This document shows positions 9,194 through 18,197 of a stretch of DNA of 64,000 bases, one piece after another; position 1 is the first letter of the stretch; each line of letters begins with the position of its first letter. The translations under genes and the position numbers were made by a program. Under the pieces are notes generated by a model. That model worked only from the letters and a program-made list of their open reading frames with translations, was not told the origin of the DNA and did not search any database. The stretch lies in the NCBI RefSeq assembly GCF_011516645.4, contig NZ_CP088285.1, positions 558,001 through 622,000 on the forward strand, written 5' to 3'. This stretch comes from Bradyrhizobium septentrionale (GTDB taxonomy: Bacteria > Pseudomonadota > Alphaproteobacteria > Rhizobiales > Xanthobacteraceae).

Positions 9194-9381
9194 GGCTTGA
9201 TCATAGCGGAAATGAGGGGCGCTCGCCGCTTGATTCGTGGTCGGATTGCCCCGCCAAGGCGGGCGACGCGGGTGCTTGAAGCTCCGTCGCCGGGATAGCG
9301 AACGAGCACAGGGCGGCAAACTCTGCTGATGCAGACCGGCGCGATCAATCAGTTGTCGAGCAGGATGGCTCCCGAACGGAG

Positions 9382-9466
9382 TCGCATCGTACAATATCGT
9401 GGAACAGCGCGGACTTGGCGCGGGAAGCCAGAAAAAAGCCGAAAACTCTTATGTAATTGAGATTGC
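9382..9466. repeat. att-like repeat, site B
   Basis: The first half (GCATCGTACAATATCG through CTTGGCGC) matches the bases just outside the tRNA 3' end at 13872-13919. The second half (9417-9466, ending CTTATGTAATTGAGATTGC) matches site A. It thus looks like a hybrid of the two other sites. Confidence 0.4.
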
Positions 9467-9488
9467 TGTATAATTTTAGAAGCATTAA

Positions 9489-9623
9489 GTGCGGGTGGAA
9501 GCCGGCAGCACTCCGTGCCCTCCTATCGAATACGTCATGAAGACGCTGGAGCTCACGGACGAGCAGCCCGCCAGCATCCTGGGCGACAACGCGCCCAAGC
9601 AGCTCAAGATCAGCCTCAGCTGA
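9489..9623 (+). pseudogene. Amidohydrolase C-terminal fragment
   Basis: The frame encodes PPIEYVMKTLELTDEQPASI followed by LGDNAPKQLKI. This resembles the very end of COG2159 amidohydrolases, where a helix precedes the I-x-G-x-N-A motif. A TAA directly precedes position 9489, so the rest of the gene is absent. It is a leftover from a recombination event and is unlikely to be functional. Whether it derives from the truncated amidohydrolase at 24754-25146 cannot be judged, because the two pieces do not overlap. Confidence 0.4.
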
Positions 9624-9845
9624 CGTTGCGCCAGCGTGACGACGCTAGCGCCCGGTAGCTTCGGCGTCGTCCCCTCGGACGACCGCCGTTTCACCGCGCT
9701 GCACCAGCGAGAGTGTGGACCATCCTCGATCTATTTCGCAGCGGCCAGCCAGGCAGCCTGCGACCCCGTGGCGGTTCGCCGAGCGGAACAGTTCGGCGTT
9801 GAAGGCGTTTTTTCGCACTGAAGAAGCGCCATTGGAGGGACGCAT

Positions 9846-10718
9846 GTGCTGATGCGAAACGACCGAGCTGCGCCGACGCTTGAGTGTCCCGCGTGCAGCC
9901 GGGCGACGCCGCATCGGTTGCTTTACACCAAGAACGGTTGCGACATCTTTCAATGTCGTGACTGCGGACTGGGACGCACCGAGGCATCGAGCTTCGATCC
10001 CCTCGCCTACTACGACGATGGCTACTTTTCCGGCCGTCAGTCCGACGGCTACGCCGACTATCGCGGCGCCGAGCCCGTGTTACGGCGCGAGTTCGCCCGC
10101 TCGGTCGAATTCATCCAGCGCCGCAAGCCAGAGGGCCGCCTGCTCGAGATCGGTTGCGCCTACGGCTTCTTTCTCGATGAAGCCCGCCGCGCCGGATTTG
10201 AGGTGAGCGGCATCGAGCCGGTGGAGGCGGCTGCCGCCCACGCTGGCGATCTCGGCTTGAACGTCGTCTGCGGCCTGCTGAGCGAAGCGACTCTCAAGTC
10301 GCTTGGCACCCTGGATGTCATCGTCCTCCTCGACGTCATCGAGCATCTGCCCGACCCGCAGGAAGCCCTCGCGCTGTTCGCGAACCATCTCCGGTCAGAC
10401 GGAATCATCGTGCTGACGACCGGAGACTTCGGTTCCTTGGCGGCGCGGTCGACCGGCGCGCACTGGCGCCTGATGACGCCTCCGCAGCACCTGTGGTTCT
10501 TCAACCGCGACAGCATCGCGTCTCTGGCCCATTCGGTCGGCCTTCGCGTCGAGAGTTCCGATCACCCCTGGAAATTCGTGCCGCTCTCGCTGATCGCCTT
10601 CCAGGTCGGTCGCATGCTCGGCCGCAAGATCGCGGCCGGCCCGACCGGCAACCGGTTCGCCATTCCGGTGAACTTGTTCGACGCGATGCGCGTGGTCTTG
10701 AGCAAGGCGTCGCCATGA
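9846..10718 (+). CDS. SAM-dependent methyltransferase with N-terminal zinc ribbon
   Basis: A 290-residue class I methyltransferase. Residues about 13-45 hold CPAC and CRDC pairs, a treble-clef or zinc-ribbon as in sugar or lipid methyltransferases of surface-polysaccharide loci. Motif I is RLLEIGCAYGFFLDEARRAG (about 98-117), the acidic loop is GIEPVE, and the post-motif DVIVLLDVIEHLPDP is intact. GTG 9846 is preferred because GGAGG lies 7 nt upstream (9834-9838); an ATG at 9852 is an alternative. It heads a three-gene run with a glycosyltransferase and a DUF2304 protein, so a lipid-linked sugar or glycan is the likely substrate. Exact acceptor unknown. Confidence 0.85.
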   Translation: MLMRNDRAAPTLECPACSRATPHRLLYTKNGCDIFQCRDCGLGRTEASSFDPLAYYDDGYFSGRQSDGYADYRGAEPVLRREFARSVEFIQRRKPEGRLLEIGCAYGFFLDEARRAGFEVSGIEPVEAAAAHAGDLGLNVVCGLLSEATLKSLGTLDVIVLLDVIEHLPDPQEALALFANHLRSDGIIVLTTGDFGSLAARSTGAHWRLMTPPQHLWFFNRDSIASLAHSVGLRVESSDHPWKFVPLSLIAFQVGRMLGRKIAAGPTGNRFAIPVNLFDAMRVVLSKASP

Positions 10719-10765
10719 TACGAGCCTCCCACGGGTTGTTCTTGTTGCGGATGGATCAGACATGA
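10715..10765 (+). CDS. 16-codon bridging ORF
   Basis: ATG 10715 overlaps the methyltransferase stop (ATGA), and the TGA at 10763-10765 overlaps the ATG of the next gene (ATGA). The peptide is MIRASHGLFLLRMDQT. It exactly fills the gap between the two genes, so ribosomes could pass from one cistron to the next. I do not claim a function for the peptide. Confidence 0.3.
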   Translation: MIRASHGLFLLRMDQT

Positions 10766-11451
10766 CCGGCCGGATTCGCAATCCCTGGGTCGTTGTCGCG
10801 GCGTACGATGAAGCGCCGGCGGTCGGCAGCGTCGTGTCCGGCATTTGCCGCGCCGGATACGCCGTCGTCGTGGTCGATGACGGCTCCGTCGACCGCACCG
10901 GCGACGTCGCGTTGCTCGCAGGCGCGGTCGTCGTCCGGCATCCGATCAACCTCGGACAGGGCGCCGCGCTGCAGACCGGCATCGACTACGCCCTCGAGCA
11001 GCGTGCGGATGCGCTTGTCACGTTCGACGCCGACGGCCAGCATTCCCCCGCGGCCATCGCGGCGCTGCTCGCGGCGATCGAGCAGCCCGGCATCGATTTC
11101 GCGCTCGGCAGCCGCTTTCTCACCGGCGCGACCGCAAATCTGCCGATGGCGCGCCGCATCCTGCTCAGCGCCGCGCTCTGGTTCACGCGCGCAAGCACCG
11201 GACTGCCGGTCACCGATACCCACAATGGCCTACGGGCGATGACCTCGCGCGGCGCCCGCGCGATCTCCTTGCGACAGAACCGAATGGCGCACGCGTCCGA
11301 GATCCTGCACCAGATCGCGCTCAGCCGCCTGCGCTTTGTCGAAGTGCCGGTGAATATCGAGTACAGCGCCTATTCACTGGGCAAGGGTCAACGCATCACC
11401 GATGCGCTGACCATCCTAATCGATCTGTTTGAGCGGAGGCTCTACCGATGA
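10762..11451 (+). CDS. Family 2 glycosyltransferase (polyprenyl-phosphate sugar transferase type)
   Basis: 229-residue GT-A enzyme of the DPM1/ArnC-like group without the C-terminal membrane pair. Motifs: VVVAAYDEAPAVGSVVSGI near the start, VVVVDDGSVDRTGDVA (first Asp pair), INLGQGAALQTGIDYA, and LVTFDADGQHSP, the DxD metal site. It would transfer a nucleotide sugar to a polyprenyl phosphate at the cytoplasmic membrane face. It overlaps the DUF2304 gene by 4 nt (ATGA 11448-11451). That is a common pairing, and a GT39-type enzyme that could use the lipid-linked sugar is encoded convergently. Start ATG 10762 is coupled to the 16-codon frame before it. Confidence 0.9.
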   Translation: MTGRIRNPWVVVAAYDEAPAVGSVVSGICRAGYAVVVVDDGSVDRTGDVALLAGAVVVRHPINLGQGAALQTGIDYALEQRADALVTFDADGQHSPAAIAALLAAIEQPGIDFALGSRFLTGATANLPMARRILLSAALWFTRASTGLPVTDTHNGLRAMTSRGARAISLRQNRMAHASEILHQIALSRLRFVEVPVNIEYSAYSLGKGQRITDALTILIDLFERRLYR

Positions 11452-11858
11452 TCGCGCAGCTGTTGCTGACGGCCCTTCTGACGTTGGTTCTGGTCTACGC
11501 CTGGTCGGCGCATCGAACGGTGCCGATCATCGGCCTGCTCGCGAGCAGCGCGGCGCTCGCCGGCCTCTACTTCGTCTGGATGCAAGAGCACGCCACAGCA
11601 CTTGCGGCCCTCGTGGGAATCGGGCGCGGCTCCGACCTCATCGTCTATATCTGGGTCGTGATCAGCCTGCTCATCATGCTCAACTTGCATCTGAAGCTGC
11701 GGCTCCAGCTCGACATGATCACGCGGCTAGCGCGCGCCGTGGCGATCGATCGCGCCAAGGAGAGCCGGCGTGAGGCAGTCCCCCCGCGAAAACGTCGCCC
11801 GGTCACGTTGGGCCGAAAGGCTGGCGCGCCCCCGATTGAATCGCGGGCGAAGAAGTAG
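11448..11858 (+). CDS. DUF2304 family membrane protein
   Basis: 136 residues with three hydrophobic segments: AQLLLTALLTLVLVYAWSA, IIGLLASSAALAGLYFVW and LIVYIWVVISLLIMLNL. They are followed by an amphipathic LHLKLRLQLDMITRLARAVA helix and a basic tail. That layout is DUF2304, usually beside DPM1-like glycosyltransferases, where it may anchor the transferase to the membrane. The ATG overlaps the upstream stop by 4 nt, so the two are almost certainly made together. Annotation beyond partner of the GT2 enzyme would be guesswork. Confidence 0.85.
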   Translation: MIAQLLLTALLTLVLVYAWSAHRTVPIIGLLASSAALAGLYFVWMQEHATALAALVGIGRGSDLIVYIWVVISLLIMLNLHLKLRLQLDMITRLARAVAIDRAKESRREAVPPRKRRPVTLGRKAGAPPIESRAKK

Positions 11859-11906
11859 ATGCCATTGCCGAGTCGCGCCTGACTTCAAGTCGCGGCTGAC
11901 TTGGCG

Positions 11907-13604
11907 TCACTCACCGAGCCCGCGACGATTCGCGTAGATCTTGGCGAACGGGCGACCGAATCGCGTGACCTCATCAACCAATACGGCCGTCGTGCCGTCG
12001 GCACAGGGCCAGCGCTCGGTGGTGATCAGGTAGTCGGCCTCTTCCGGATGCGTTTCGGCAATCCAGTTGCGACGGAACATCACGCCTGCCAGTTGCTCGC
12101 GCCAGGCCAGGCAGATCAGCACGCGCGGCGGATCGCCCGCGAACCGGCCTTCGGCGTCAATTCGATCCTCGAGGCGGCGCAGCGCCTCGGGAGCCGCCAT
12201 GCTCCAATAATCGAGGTCGAAGCGGCCGTAAGCGCCGGCAACGCCGCCTGCCAGACTGTTCATCGCGATATACTCGAGCGGATGCAAGATGATGAGCGTC
12301 GCCACGATGGCGGCCGTGTGCGCGACCCCGAGGGCCGCGGGCACAATCGGGAGGCGTCGGAAGAAGGGCAAGAGGCTCGCAAGCCCGCGCGCGGCCACGA
12401 CGGCGAGCATTGGGATCACGAACAATACATGGCGGACACCGTCATAGAGCGTCGAGCCCTGCAGGATGAGCACCACGATAGGCCCGAACGCCGCCACACC
12501 GACGACGAGCACCGCGCGCGATCCTGCGAGCTCGGCCGCGACTGGTCGCAGGCCCGCGACGCCGGACCGACGCAGGGCGCCGAGGGCGGCGCGGCTCCAC
12601 CACGCTGCTGCACCGATCCAGACCGCCATGCCGATCAACAGCAACGCCAAAAAGCCCTCCGGCAGGCGCGCCAGGAGCTGTCCGGGGATGTACCAGGCGG
12701 GCACGTTATCGGTGAATGTGAGCCGGCTCCAGTTCTGGAATTCGAACGAGGTGTCGAGCGTACCAAAGTGCCGATAGGCCTCGAGGAATTGCGTGAGCGG
12801 ATTTCCAATCTGCAACCAGGGCCAGAGCGCAATCGCCGTCAGCCAGGCGATGAGGATGACAAGCAACGTATGCAACGCGATCTGGCGCAATTGGCCATAG
12901 CCCGCGCGGCCATGGCGCAGCAGCGCCTCGAGCGCGCACAGGCTCATGCCGCCGACGAGGTAGGCGTGCGTAATCACCCCGCCGGTGCGCGTCGCGATGG
13001 CGAGGCCAGTGGCAAGGCCTGTCGCAAGAGTCAGAGGCCAGCTCGGCACCTCCTGCCGCACCATCAGGACGATCGCGAGCGTCGACCAGCTCATGGCGAA
13101 CAGGAACGGCACGTCGATCGGGGCGAAGAACAGGTTGCCGTACAGGTAGCCGGTCAGCAGGCACAGGGTGAGTGCCGTCAATCCAGCCCAGTATCCGACC
13201 GTGAGCCGTGCCATCGGCACGACGGCGGCGAGCCCGGCGAGGCCCAACAGGAAGGTCATTGCGTGCCGGACCGTGATCGGGTTCGCGAGCTCAAGCGACT
13301 GCACGGCCGCAACAAGCATCTGAAACCACGGTCCATACATCCACAGATACTCTTCGACCGCCTCGAACTGAGACCGGTCCGCAAAGGCGCTCGTGTACCA
13401 GGCAAGCGCCTTGGGGCCGTACTCGTCGGTGTTGAATTCGTCGGTGGACAGCCCGTAATCCGCGGCGGTCGCAAGCCCGATGACCAAGGCCACGCCCAGC
13501 ACCAGGAGCACGACCGACGTCTCAGCATAGCGAGCAGCAAATGCGAGGCCGAGTTTCGGCCTCGCAAACCCAGAGCTGTCGTCATCCACCCGTTCAAGCG
13601 CCAT
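11907..13604 (-). CDS. GT39-type membrane glycosyltransferase
   Basis: 565 residues with about 11-12 membrane segments. The first extracytoplasmic loop after TM1 carries acidic residues (STDEFNTDEYGPKALAWY), the position of the catalytic Asp/Glu in dolichyl-phosphate-mannose protein mannosyltransferase (GT39/GT83, GT-C fold) enzymes. The C-terminal roughly 100 residues are soluble and end FAKIYANRRGLGE. Such enzymes move a sugar from a polyprenyl phosphate donor to a periplasmic acceptor. It lies tail-to-tail with the GT2/DUF2304 pair, which could supply that donor. A 605-residue plus-strand frame over the same bases is antisense noise. Confidence 0.8.
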   Translation of the reverse strand: MALERVDDDSSGFARPKLGLAFAARYAETSVVLLVLGVALVIGLATAADYGLSTDEFNTDEYGPKALAWYTSAFADRSQFEAVEEYLWMYGPWFQMLVAAVQSLELANPITVRHAMTFLLGLAGLAAVVPMARLTVGYWAGLTALTLCLLTGYLYGNLFFAPIDVPFLFAMSWSTLAIVLMVRQEVPSWPLTLATGLATGLAIATRTGGVITHAYLVGGMSLCALEALLRHGRAGYGQLRQIALHTLLVILIAWLTAIALWPWLQIGNPLTQFLEAYRHFGTLDTSFEFQNWSRLTFTDNVPAWYIPGQLLARLPEGFLALLLIGMAVWIGAAAWWSRAALGALRRSGVAGLRPVAAELAGSRAVLVVGVAAFGPIVVLILQGSTLYDGVRHVLFVIPMLAVVAARGLASLLPFFRRLPIVPAALGVAHTAAIVATLIILHPLEYIAMNSLAGGVAGAYGRFDLDYWSMAAPEALRRLEDRIDAEGRFAGDPPRVLICLAWREQLAGVMFRRNWIAETHPEEADYLITTERWPCADGTTAVLVDEVTRFGRPFAKIYANRRGLGE

Positions 13605-13870
13605 GCATTATCCTGCGATCGAGCGGCTGCGCGAGGGGTTCAAGTGCCGGATCAAGCCGTAAACGGTTCTACCCCGCCGCCTGCATCACATCGGGCGACA
13701 CCTCGCTCAACTGCCTAGTCGCGAGCGCCCCCCCAGCGCACCTCAAGTGTTGTCCGCGGGCTTCGATAACATGCCTGAAGGGAACTTTGTTCCGAAAGTT
13801 CAAATCAGCTCGCGGGCGTTTCCGCGGTGAGCAATCAGTTAGCGCGCGACATAGCGCTACCTGACGGGGG

Positions 13871-13951
13871 CGGCATCGTAGAATGTCGCAGAACATCGCG
13901 GAATGTCGCAGCTTGGCGCTCCCTAGGGGAATCGAACCCCTGTTTCAGCCT
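13871..13951 (-). tRNA. tRNA 3' end only (att-site remnant)
   Basis: Read on the minus strand, 13951-13914 gives CAGGGGTTCGATTCCCCT followed by AGGGAGCGCCA: a 5-bp T stem, a canonical TTCGATT loop, an acceptor strand and CCA. No D arm, anticodon arm or 5' acceptor strand lies upstream on that strand, so this is the 3' part of a tRNA gene, the usual attB fragment copied by a tRNA-targeting integrase. Bases 13871-13913 are the outside flank that recurs at site B. The isoacceptor cannot be told. The integrase starts 150 bp away. Confidence 0.6.
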
Positions 13952-14100
13952 TGAGAGAATTGCATCGCGTACGTTGGCGAACGTCGGCGAACGAGAATAA
14001 CACTTGTGATTTCAATTGCTTAGTTCGTACTCGTTTGGTACTGTTCGTGACCATCTTCGACCGCCTGTTGAAGAAAACTTGAAGAAATGGGGAACGGCAG

Positions 14101-15476
14101 TTGGCGCGGTCTGCGCGGCATTCTTCGCTTGAAACCCGTACGGCTCGTGCGCGGTTGCCGGCGCGACGGACGCCCTACTTCGCAAAAATCGCGAAGGGGC
14201 TGCGTCTCGGTTACTATCGCGGCGCAGGTTCGGGATCGTGGGTTGCCAGCTTTTATCGTGGCACACGGGGCTACGAGACGAAGGCGATCGGTGCGGCCGA
14301 CGACACCATCGACGCTGACGGCGTCACGGTCTTCGATTTCTGGCAGGCACAGGATCAATCTCGTGTCTGGGCGGAGCGGCAACGCCTGGTCGCGGCGGGA
14401 ATTGTTCGGACCGGACCGTACAAGGTTGAGGATGCCGTCAACGACTATCTGTCGGAGATAGCCGCCGAAAAGAAGCCTGCTGCCGTCAAAGGTGCAAAAT
14501 ACGTCTTCGATGCTTGGATCTTGCCTGATCTGGGGTCGGTTATCTTCGATGAGTTGACGACTGAAAAGTTGACTCGGTGGCGCAATAAGATTGCAACCGA
14601 TCCCAAGCGCTTGCGAACCAGGCGCGGCGCGGCCAGGCCAGCCACGCGAGAGACCCCTGATGACGAGGATGCGCGCCGCGCGCGGAAGGCCACCGCCAAT
14701 CGCATTCTTACCGTCCTCAAGGCGGCGCTGAACCGAGCCTTTTATGCCGACCGCGCGTCGTCAGACACCGCTTGGCGTAAAGTGAAGCCATTCAAGAAGG
14801 TCGACGAGGCGGTCGTTCGTTACCTCACTCTTGCTGAATCCGTCGCCTGGTTGATGCCTGTCCTCAGGACTTTCGGAAGTTAGTCGAAGCGGCTTTGCAT
14901 ACCGGATGCCGATACGCGGAACTCGGCCGCCTCAAGCGTGAAGACTATAACGATGATAGCGGCACGTTATCCGTCCGGCTCAGCAAGGGCAAAAACCGGC
15001 ACGTCGTTCTCGCGGAGGAAGGAAAGATTGCTTTCCGGCACTGGACAGCGAACATTGCCTTTGGCGAGCGGATCTTTTTGAGGAGTGATGGAAAGCCGTG
15101 GGGGACCTCGCACCAACAGCGGCCGCTTGATGAGGCGAGTGGCCTGGCTGGGATCGTACCAGCAGTGAACTTCCACATCCTACGGCACACTCACGCCTCC
15201 TATCTCGCGATGGCCGGCGTGCCCATGGCGGTGGTCGCGCGACAACTTGGCCACGCAGATACGCGAATGACGGAAAAGCACTACGCTCACCTCGCGCCAA
15301 GTTATGTCGCTCAAACAATCCGTGAAAGTTTCCCGGCTCTCGGCCTCGCGCCGCCGACGCAGGTCATCGCATTTTCGGAAGCTCACAGCGTAGTTTCGAA
15401 CCGGATGTTTCGGCCACCTGCGCCCCCTTGCGTCCCGAAGGTAAATAGCAAACGAAAAGATCAACAAAAACAATGA
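14101..15476 (+). pseudogene. Tyrosine recombinase integrase, frameshifted
   Basis: The N-terminal part (SLETRTARARLPARRTPYFA, then LGYYRGAGSGSWVASFYRG) is the arm-binding domain of alphaproteobacterial island integrases; a core-binding domain follows at about 110-240. The first frame stops at 14883. The catalytic domain continues in the -1 frame as DFRKLVEAALHTGCRYAELG, with R (TGCRYAEL), K (KGKNRHVVL), HxxR (HILRHTHAS), H (LGHADTR) and Y (KHYAHL) all present. A single-base change near 14860-14870 thus splits an otherwise complete protein of about 458 residues. Start TTG 14101 gives the family-typical MAR start. Its location 150 bp from a tRNA 3' end fits an integrase at its own att site. 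Confidence 0.85.
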
Positions 15477-15922
15477 AGTTTGATCGCGATTGATCACCTT
15501 TATCGCCGTTTGTTCACGGGGTTTTCGGTGGTCAATCTGTGGTCAGCATCCGACCCGCTCATGCTGATGAAAAGCGTAGTCTTCCGGGTAGTCGCCCTTC
15601 CCTGCCAAGAAGCAGGTCGGCAAGACACCGTGCACCTCGAATACCTCTACGTATGCGCCGGGGTCTTATTCTGCTTCGATCAGTCGTCAGCGATCTGCGC
15701 CTTTCGGGCTTTAGCCCATTGGCGGCCGCCGGATCGTAGATATCGCGCCTGCATCGGCTTGCTTGTGCTGTCGCAGCTGAACCATCAGGTTTATCCCTGC
15801 TCGGCTTTCGTCGACCTCTCAACTTGATCGAGCATTCGATGCAGTGACTGCCGCCGCGTCCTCGCAGTTTACGGCCGCGCTGCGAACCGCGCAGACGCTT
15901 CCTCCTTATCGTTACCGGGCTG
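15477..15922. other. Gene-free stretch after the integrase
   Basis: No frame here has a convincing start or recognisable residues on either strand. It is the gap between the integrase and a patatin-like relic. Confidence 0.5.
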
Positions 15923-17022
15923 GTGCTGTTCGGATCGCCACCCATGTTCGCACTTGCCGACTTCGGCCCGCAGCTCATTGCCGCCGCAGGCGGTCTCGCC
16001 GGCATCCTGATCGCGGTGCTCGGCAAGGCGCCGTCAAGGGCCGCGATGGTGCGCGAGCAGATCAATTCGTGGACCGCCGCCACCTACCGCGTCATCCTCG
16101 GCTGCGCTACGCCCGTTTTCCTGGCGAGTGCCGCCATCCTGATTTCGTGGAAGTTCGACGACCTGATGTTCGGCAAGCCGCTCACGCGGACGTATTTCGC
16201 GCACCCGTCGATTCCGCCCGTGAGCTCGGCCCTTTCCGTGACCGATGTGCTCGTGACGAAGCCGTTACCTCTTCTGACGGCGATGGCTTGGACGTTAGTG
16301 GCCTTCATCATCCTTCTCATCATCGGGCTCGGGGCGTCGCACTTCATCAATATTAACCGCTTCTCGCTGCACAACGTCTACCGCAACCGCCTGATCCGTA
16401 CGGTCCTCGGCGCCTCGCATGCGGGCCAGACGCCAAACAAATTCACGGACTTCGACGAGCGCGACAATCTCAAGCTGCGCGATATCTGGCCAAGCAAAGC
16501 CGAGCCCGTGAATGGGCAGCCACAGCACGAACCCACGCCGCCGCCACAGTTCCTAGTCGTCAACATGGCGCTGAACACGCTGGCATCGCAGGAACTGCAG
16601 TTGCAAGAGCGCAGGGCGCTGTCGTTTGTGGCGACGCTGACCGCCATTTCTGGTCACCCGAACCGATGAAGCGCGGCGTGCCGAGCGACATGCCGCCGTT
16701 GTAGAGCGCCGCCGCGCGGAAGCAGCCTTCGATCGGGGCAGTGCAGTGACGATCTCCGGTGCCGTCGAACGACCCTTATGTCTACTTGTCGGACGGCGGC
16801 CATTTCGAAAATCTCGGCGCCTACGAGATGATCCGCCGCCGCTGCAAGTTCATCCTGATCAGCGACGCGGCCTGCGATCCGGACTTCGGCTACGAGGATC
16901 TCGGCAACCTGGTTCGGCGGGTATCGATTTCGGCGAGCGCATCAAGTTCCGGCCGCCGCTGGACGCGAGCCTTGGAAAGCCTCGCCCTACAAGGGCAAGA
17001 AATTGAGCGGGCGAGAGCCTGA
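15923..17022 (+). pseudogene. Patatin-like phospholipase relic (membrane-anchored type)
   Basis: Three pieces in order belong to one large bacterial patatin-like family. First are membrane segments (about residues 10-30, 55-75, 115-140). Then comes NRFSLHNVYRNRLIRTVLGA with PNKFTDFDERDNLKLRDIW. After a break at 16669-16758 comes DPYVYLSDGGHFENLGAYEM followed by RRCKFILISDAACDPDFGY, the conserved catalytic-Asp region (DGG). The nucleophile GxSxG part is missing and the frame changes between pieces, so the gene is deleted internally and dead. It reads in the same direction as the integrase. Confidence 0.65.
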
Positions 17023-17297
17023 AAAGCGCTGCGATTTCAACACATTGTAAATTTGAGATTTTTGGCGTGTCCTGTGAGTACCCGGCGAGATTTTAAGGGC
17101 CGCCGCAGGCTCGCAGCGCGGCCCGTGGTGAGCTGGCGGGGCTTGGCCGGTGGTTCTCCTGTAGCCCCGGCGCTGGCGGCGCGCTGGACGGCCTTGTAAT
17201 GGCCCTGAGGCTCGCGCTTCCCAATCGTTGTCCGGGGTTGAACCGGCGACTAGCGTTCCGTTTGGACGCTCCCGTCCGATTGGAAAGCGAACTCAAA

Positions 17298-17555
17298 ATG
17301 AATTTCGAAAGCAGCACCGATGTCGTCTGCATCACCAGCGATGAAGGTGACGCGCTCGTGCCCGGCACGCAGGCCCGTGCGGTGGCAGAACAGGAAGCCA
17401 ACGCGACCGGCAAGCCGGTGACGATCCACAACCCCATCACCGACGAGGTGCTGGCGACCATCAGACCAGCGTCCGTCGAGCAGCCCGCCGAGGCCGTTGC
17501 GCCCGCCCTGCCGCTGCCTGCCGCCGTCGTGATGGTGGCGCGCTCGACGTGGTGA
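17298..17555 (+). CDS. Hypothetical protein (85 aa)
   Basis: ATG 17298 opens MNFESSTDVVCITSDEGDAL, an acidic 85-residue protein with a Pro/Ala/Val-rich C-terminal third (RPASVEQPAEAVAPALPLPA). The frame is open 99 nt upstream, but that part is Arg/Leu-rich and unlikely to be translated. There is no strong ribosome site (GAAAGCGAACTCAAA). No known domain. The Pro/Ala/Glu tail resembles the small peptide gene at 18057. Confidence 0.4.
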   Translation: MNFESSTDVVCITSDEGDALVPGTQARAVAEQEANATGKPVTIHNPITDEVLATIRPASVEQPAEAVAPALPLPAAVVMVARSTW

Positions 17556-17949
17556 TGGCGCGATGACGTTTGCCGTCCTACTCTGATGGCAAAATCCCGT
17601 TTCGTTTAATTTTCATGAATGAGCAATTTTGACCATTAGCTCGCGTTGTTTTGCGGCACAGTATGGTCGCTCTGGTTGCCGCGGCGGTGCTGATATTCCC
17701 GCCGGCTTTGGCCCCAAAAGCGGACACCCCATCGTTGATGGCTCGCACGGTGTCGCGGTGATGACGTGACAGTCGAGGTGATGCGCGGCGGCCGGGCGGG
17801 GATTGCGCACCATCGCGGCGGCGCTGACCGGCTCCTGTGAGAAATACGTAAATGTATCCGCTACCCTGAGCAGAGAGCTGCCCGGTGCCAGAGCCGGGGG
17901 GCGCAGAGGGGTCGGGGGAGAGCCACCGGGGATATTAATCGGGTGTGAC
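17556..17949. other. Gene-free stretch before a structured leader
   Basis: Nothing coding recognised. The second half is very GC-rich with G-runs (17896-17921). Confidence 0.45.
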
Positions 17950-18042
17950 GGGCCGGGCCCCGGCCCACGATATTTGTGTTGATGGCCAGAAATATCGGCG
18001 GGGCTTATGGGAGGTGTCCACGCCGGTTTTTCCCAACCTCCC
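17950..18042 (+). promoter_or_regulatory. Structured 5' leader: three successive hairpins
   Basis: Three inverted repeats follow one another: GGGCCGGG/CCCGGCCC (17950-17957 and 17959-17966), CGATATTT/AAATATCG (17968-17975 and 17990-17997) and GGGAGGT/ACCTCCC (18009-18015 and 18036-18042). The last arm ends directly before the GAGGAG ribosome site of the peptide gene at 18057. The arrangement could be a regulatory leader or a small RNA. No known riboswitch was recognised. Confidence 0.4.
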
Positions 18043-18056
18043 GAGGAGTGATCGCA

Positions 18057-18197
18057 ATGACACCAGATGAACCAACGGTAGAGGAAGTGAAGGTACCAGA
18101 GGCAGCTCCGGCCGTGGAGGCAGTTCCTACGGAGGCTCCGGCTGTGGAGGCTCCGGCGGATGCACCGGCTGCGGTTGAAGCACCGAAGGCAGAGTAG
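18057..18197 (+). CDS. Ala/Pro/Glu-rich repeat peptide (46 aa)
   Basis: ATG 18057 is 9 nt after GAGGAG. The peptide is built almost entirely from Ala, Pro, Glu and Val with a loose repeat (AAPAVEA, EAPAVEA, DAPAAVEA, APKAE). There is no cysteine or aromatic residue and no signal peptide. It is acidic and probably disordered. A CCCCGGC/GCCGGGG hairpin (18211-18238) follows the stop. Unknown family; short Pro/Ala/Glu proteins of this sort occur in rhizobial accessory regions. Confidence 0.5.
   Translation: MTPDEPTVEEVKVPEAAPAVEAVPTEAPAVEAPADAPAAVEAPKAE

Noticed and set aside
11901..13718. 605-codon plus-strand frame
   Set aside because: Antisense to the GT39-type membrane enzyme. It is Arg/Gln/His-rich without any domain, while the minus strand shows clear membrane helices.
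13914..13980. Complete tRNA gene
   Set aside because: Only the T arm, acceptor 3' strand and CCA are present; no anticodon or D arm is found on that strand.
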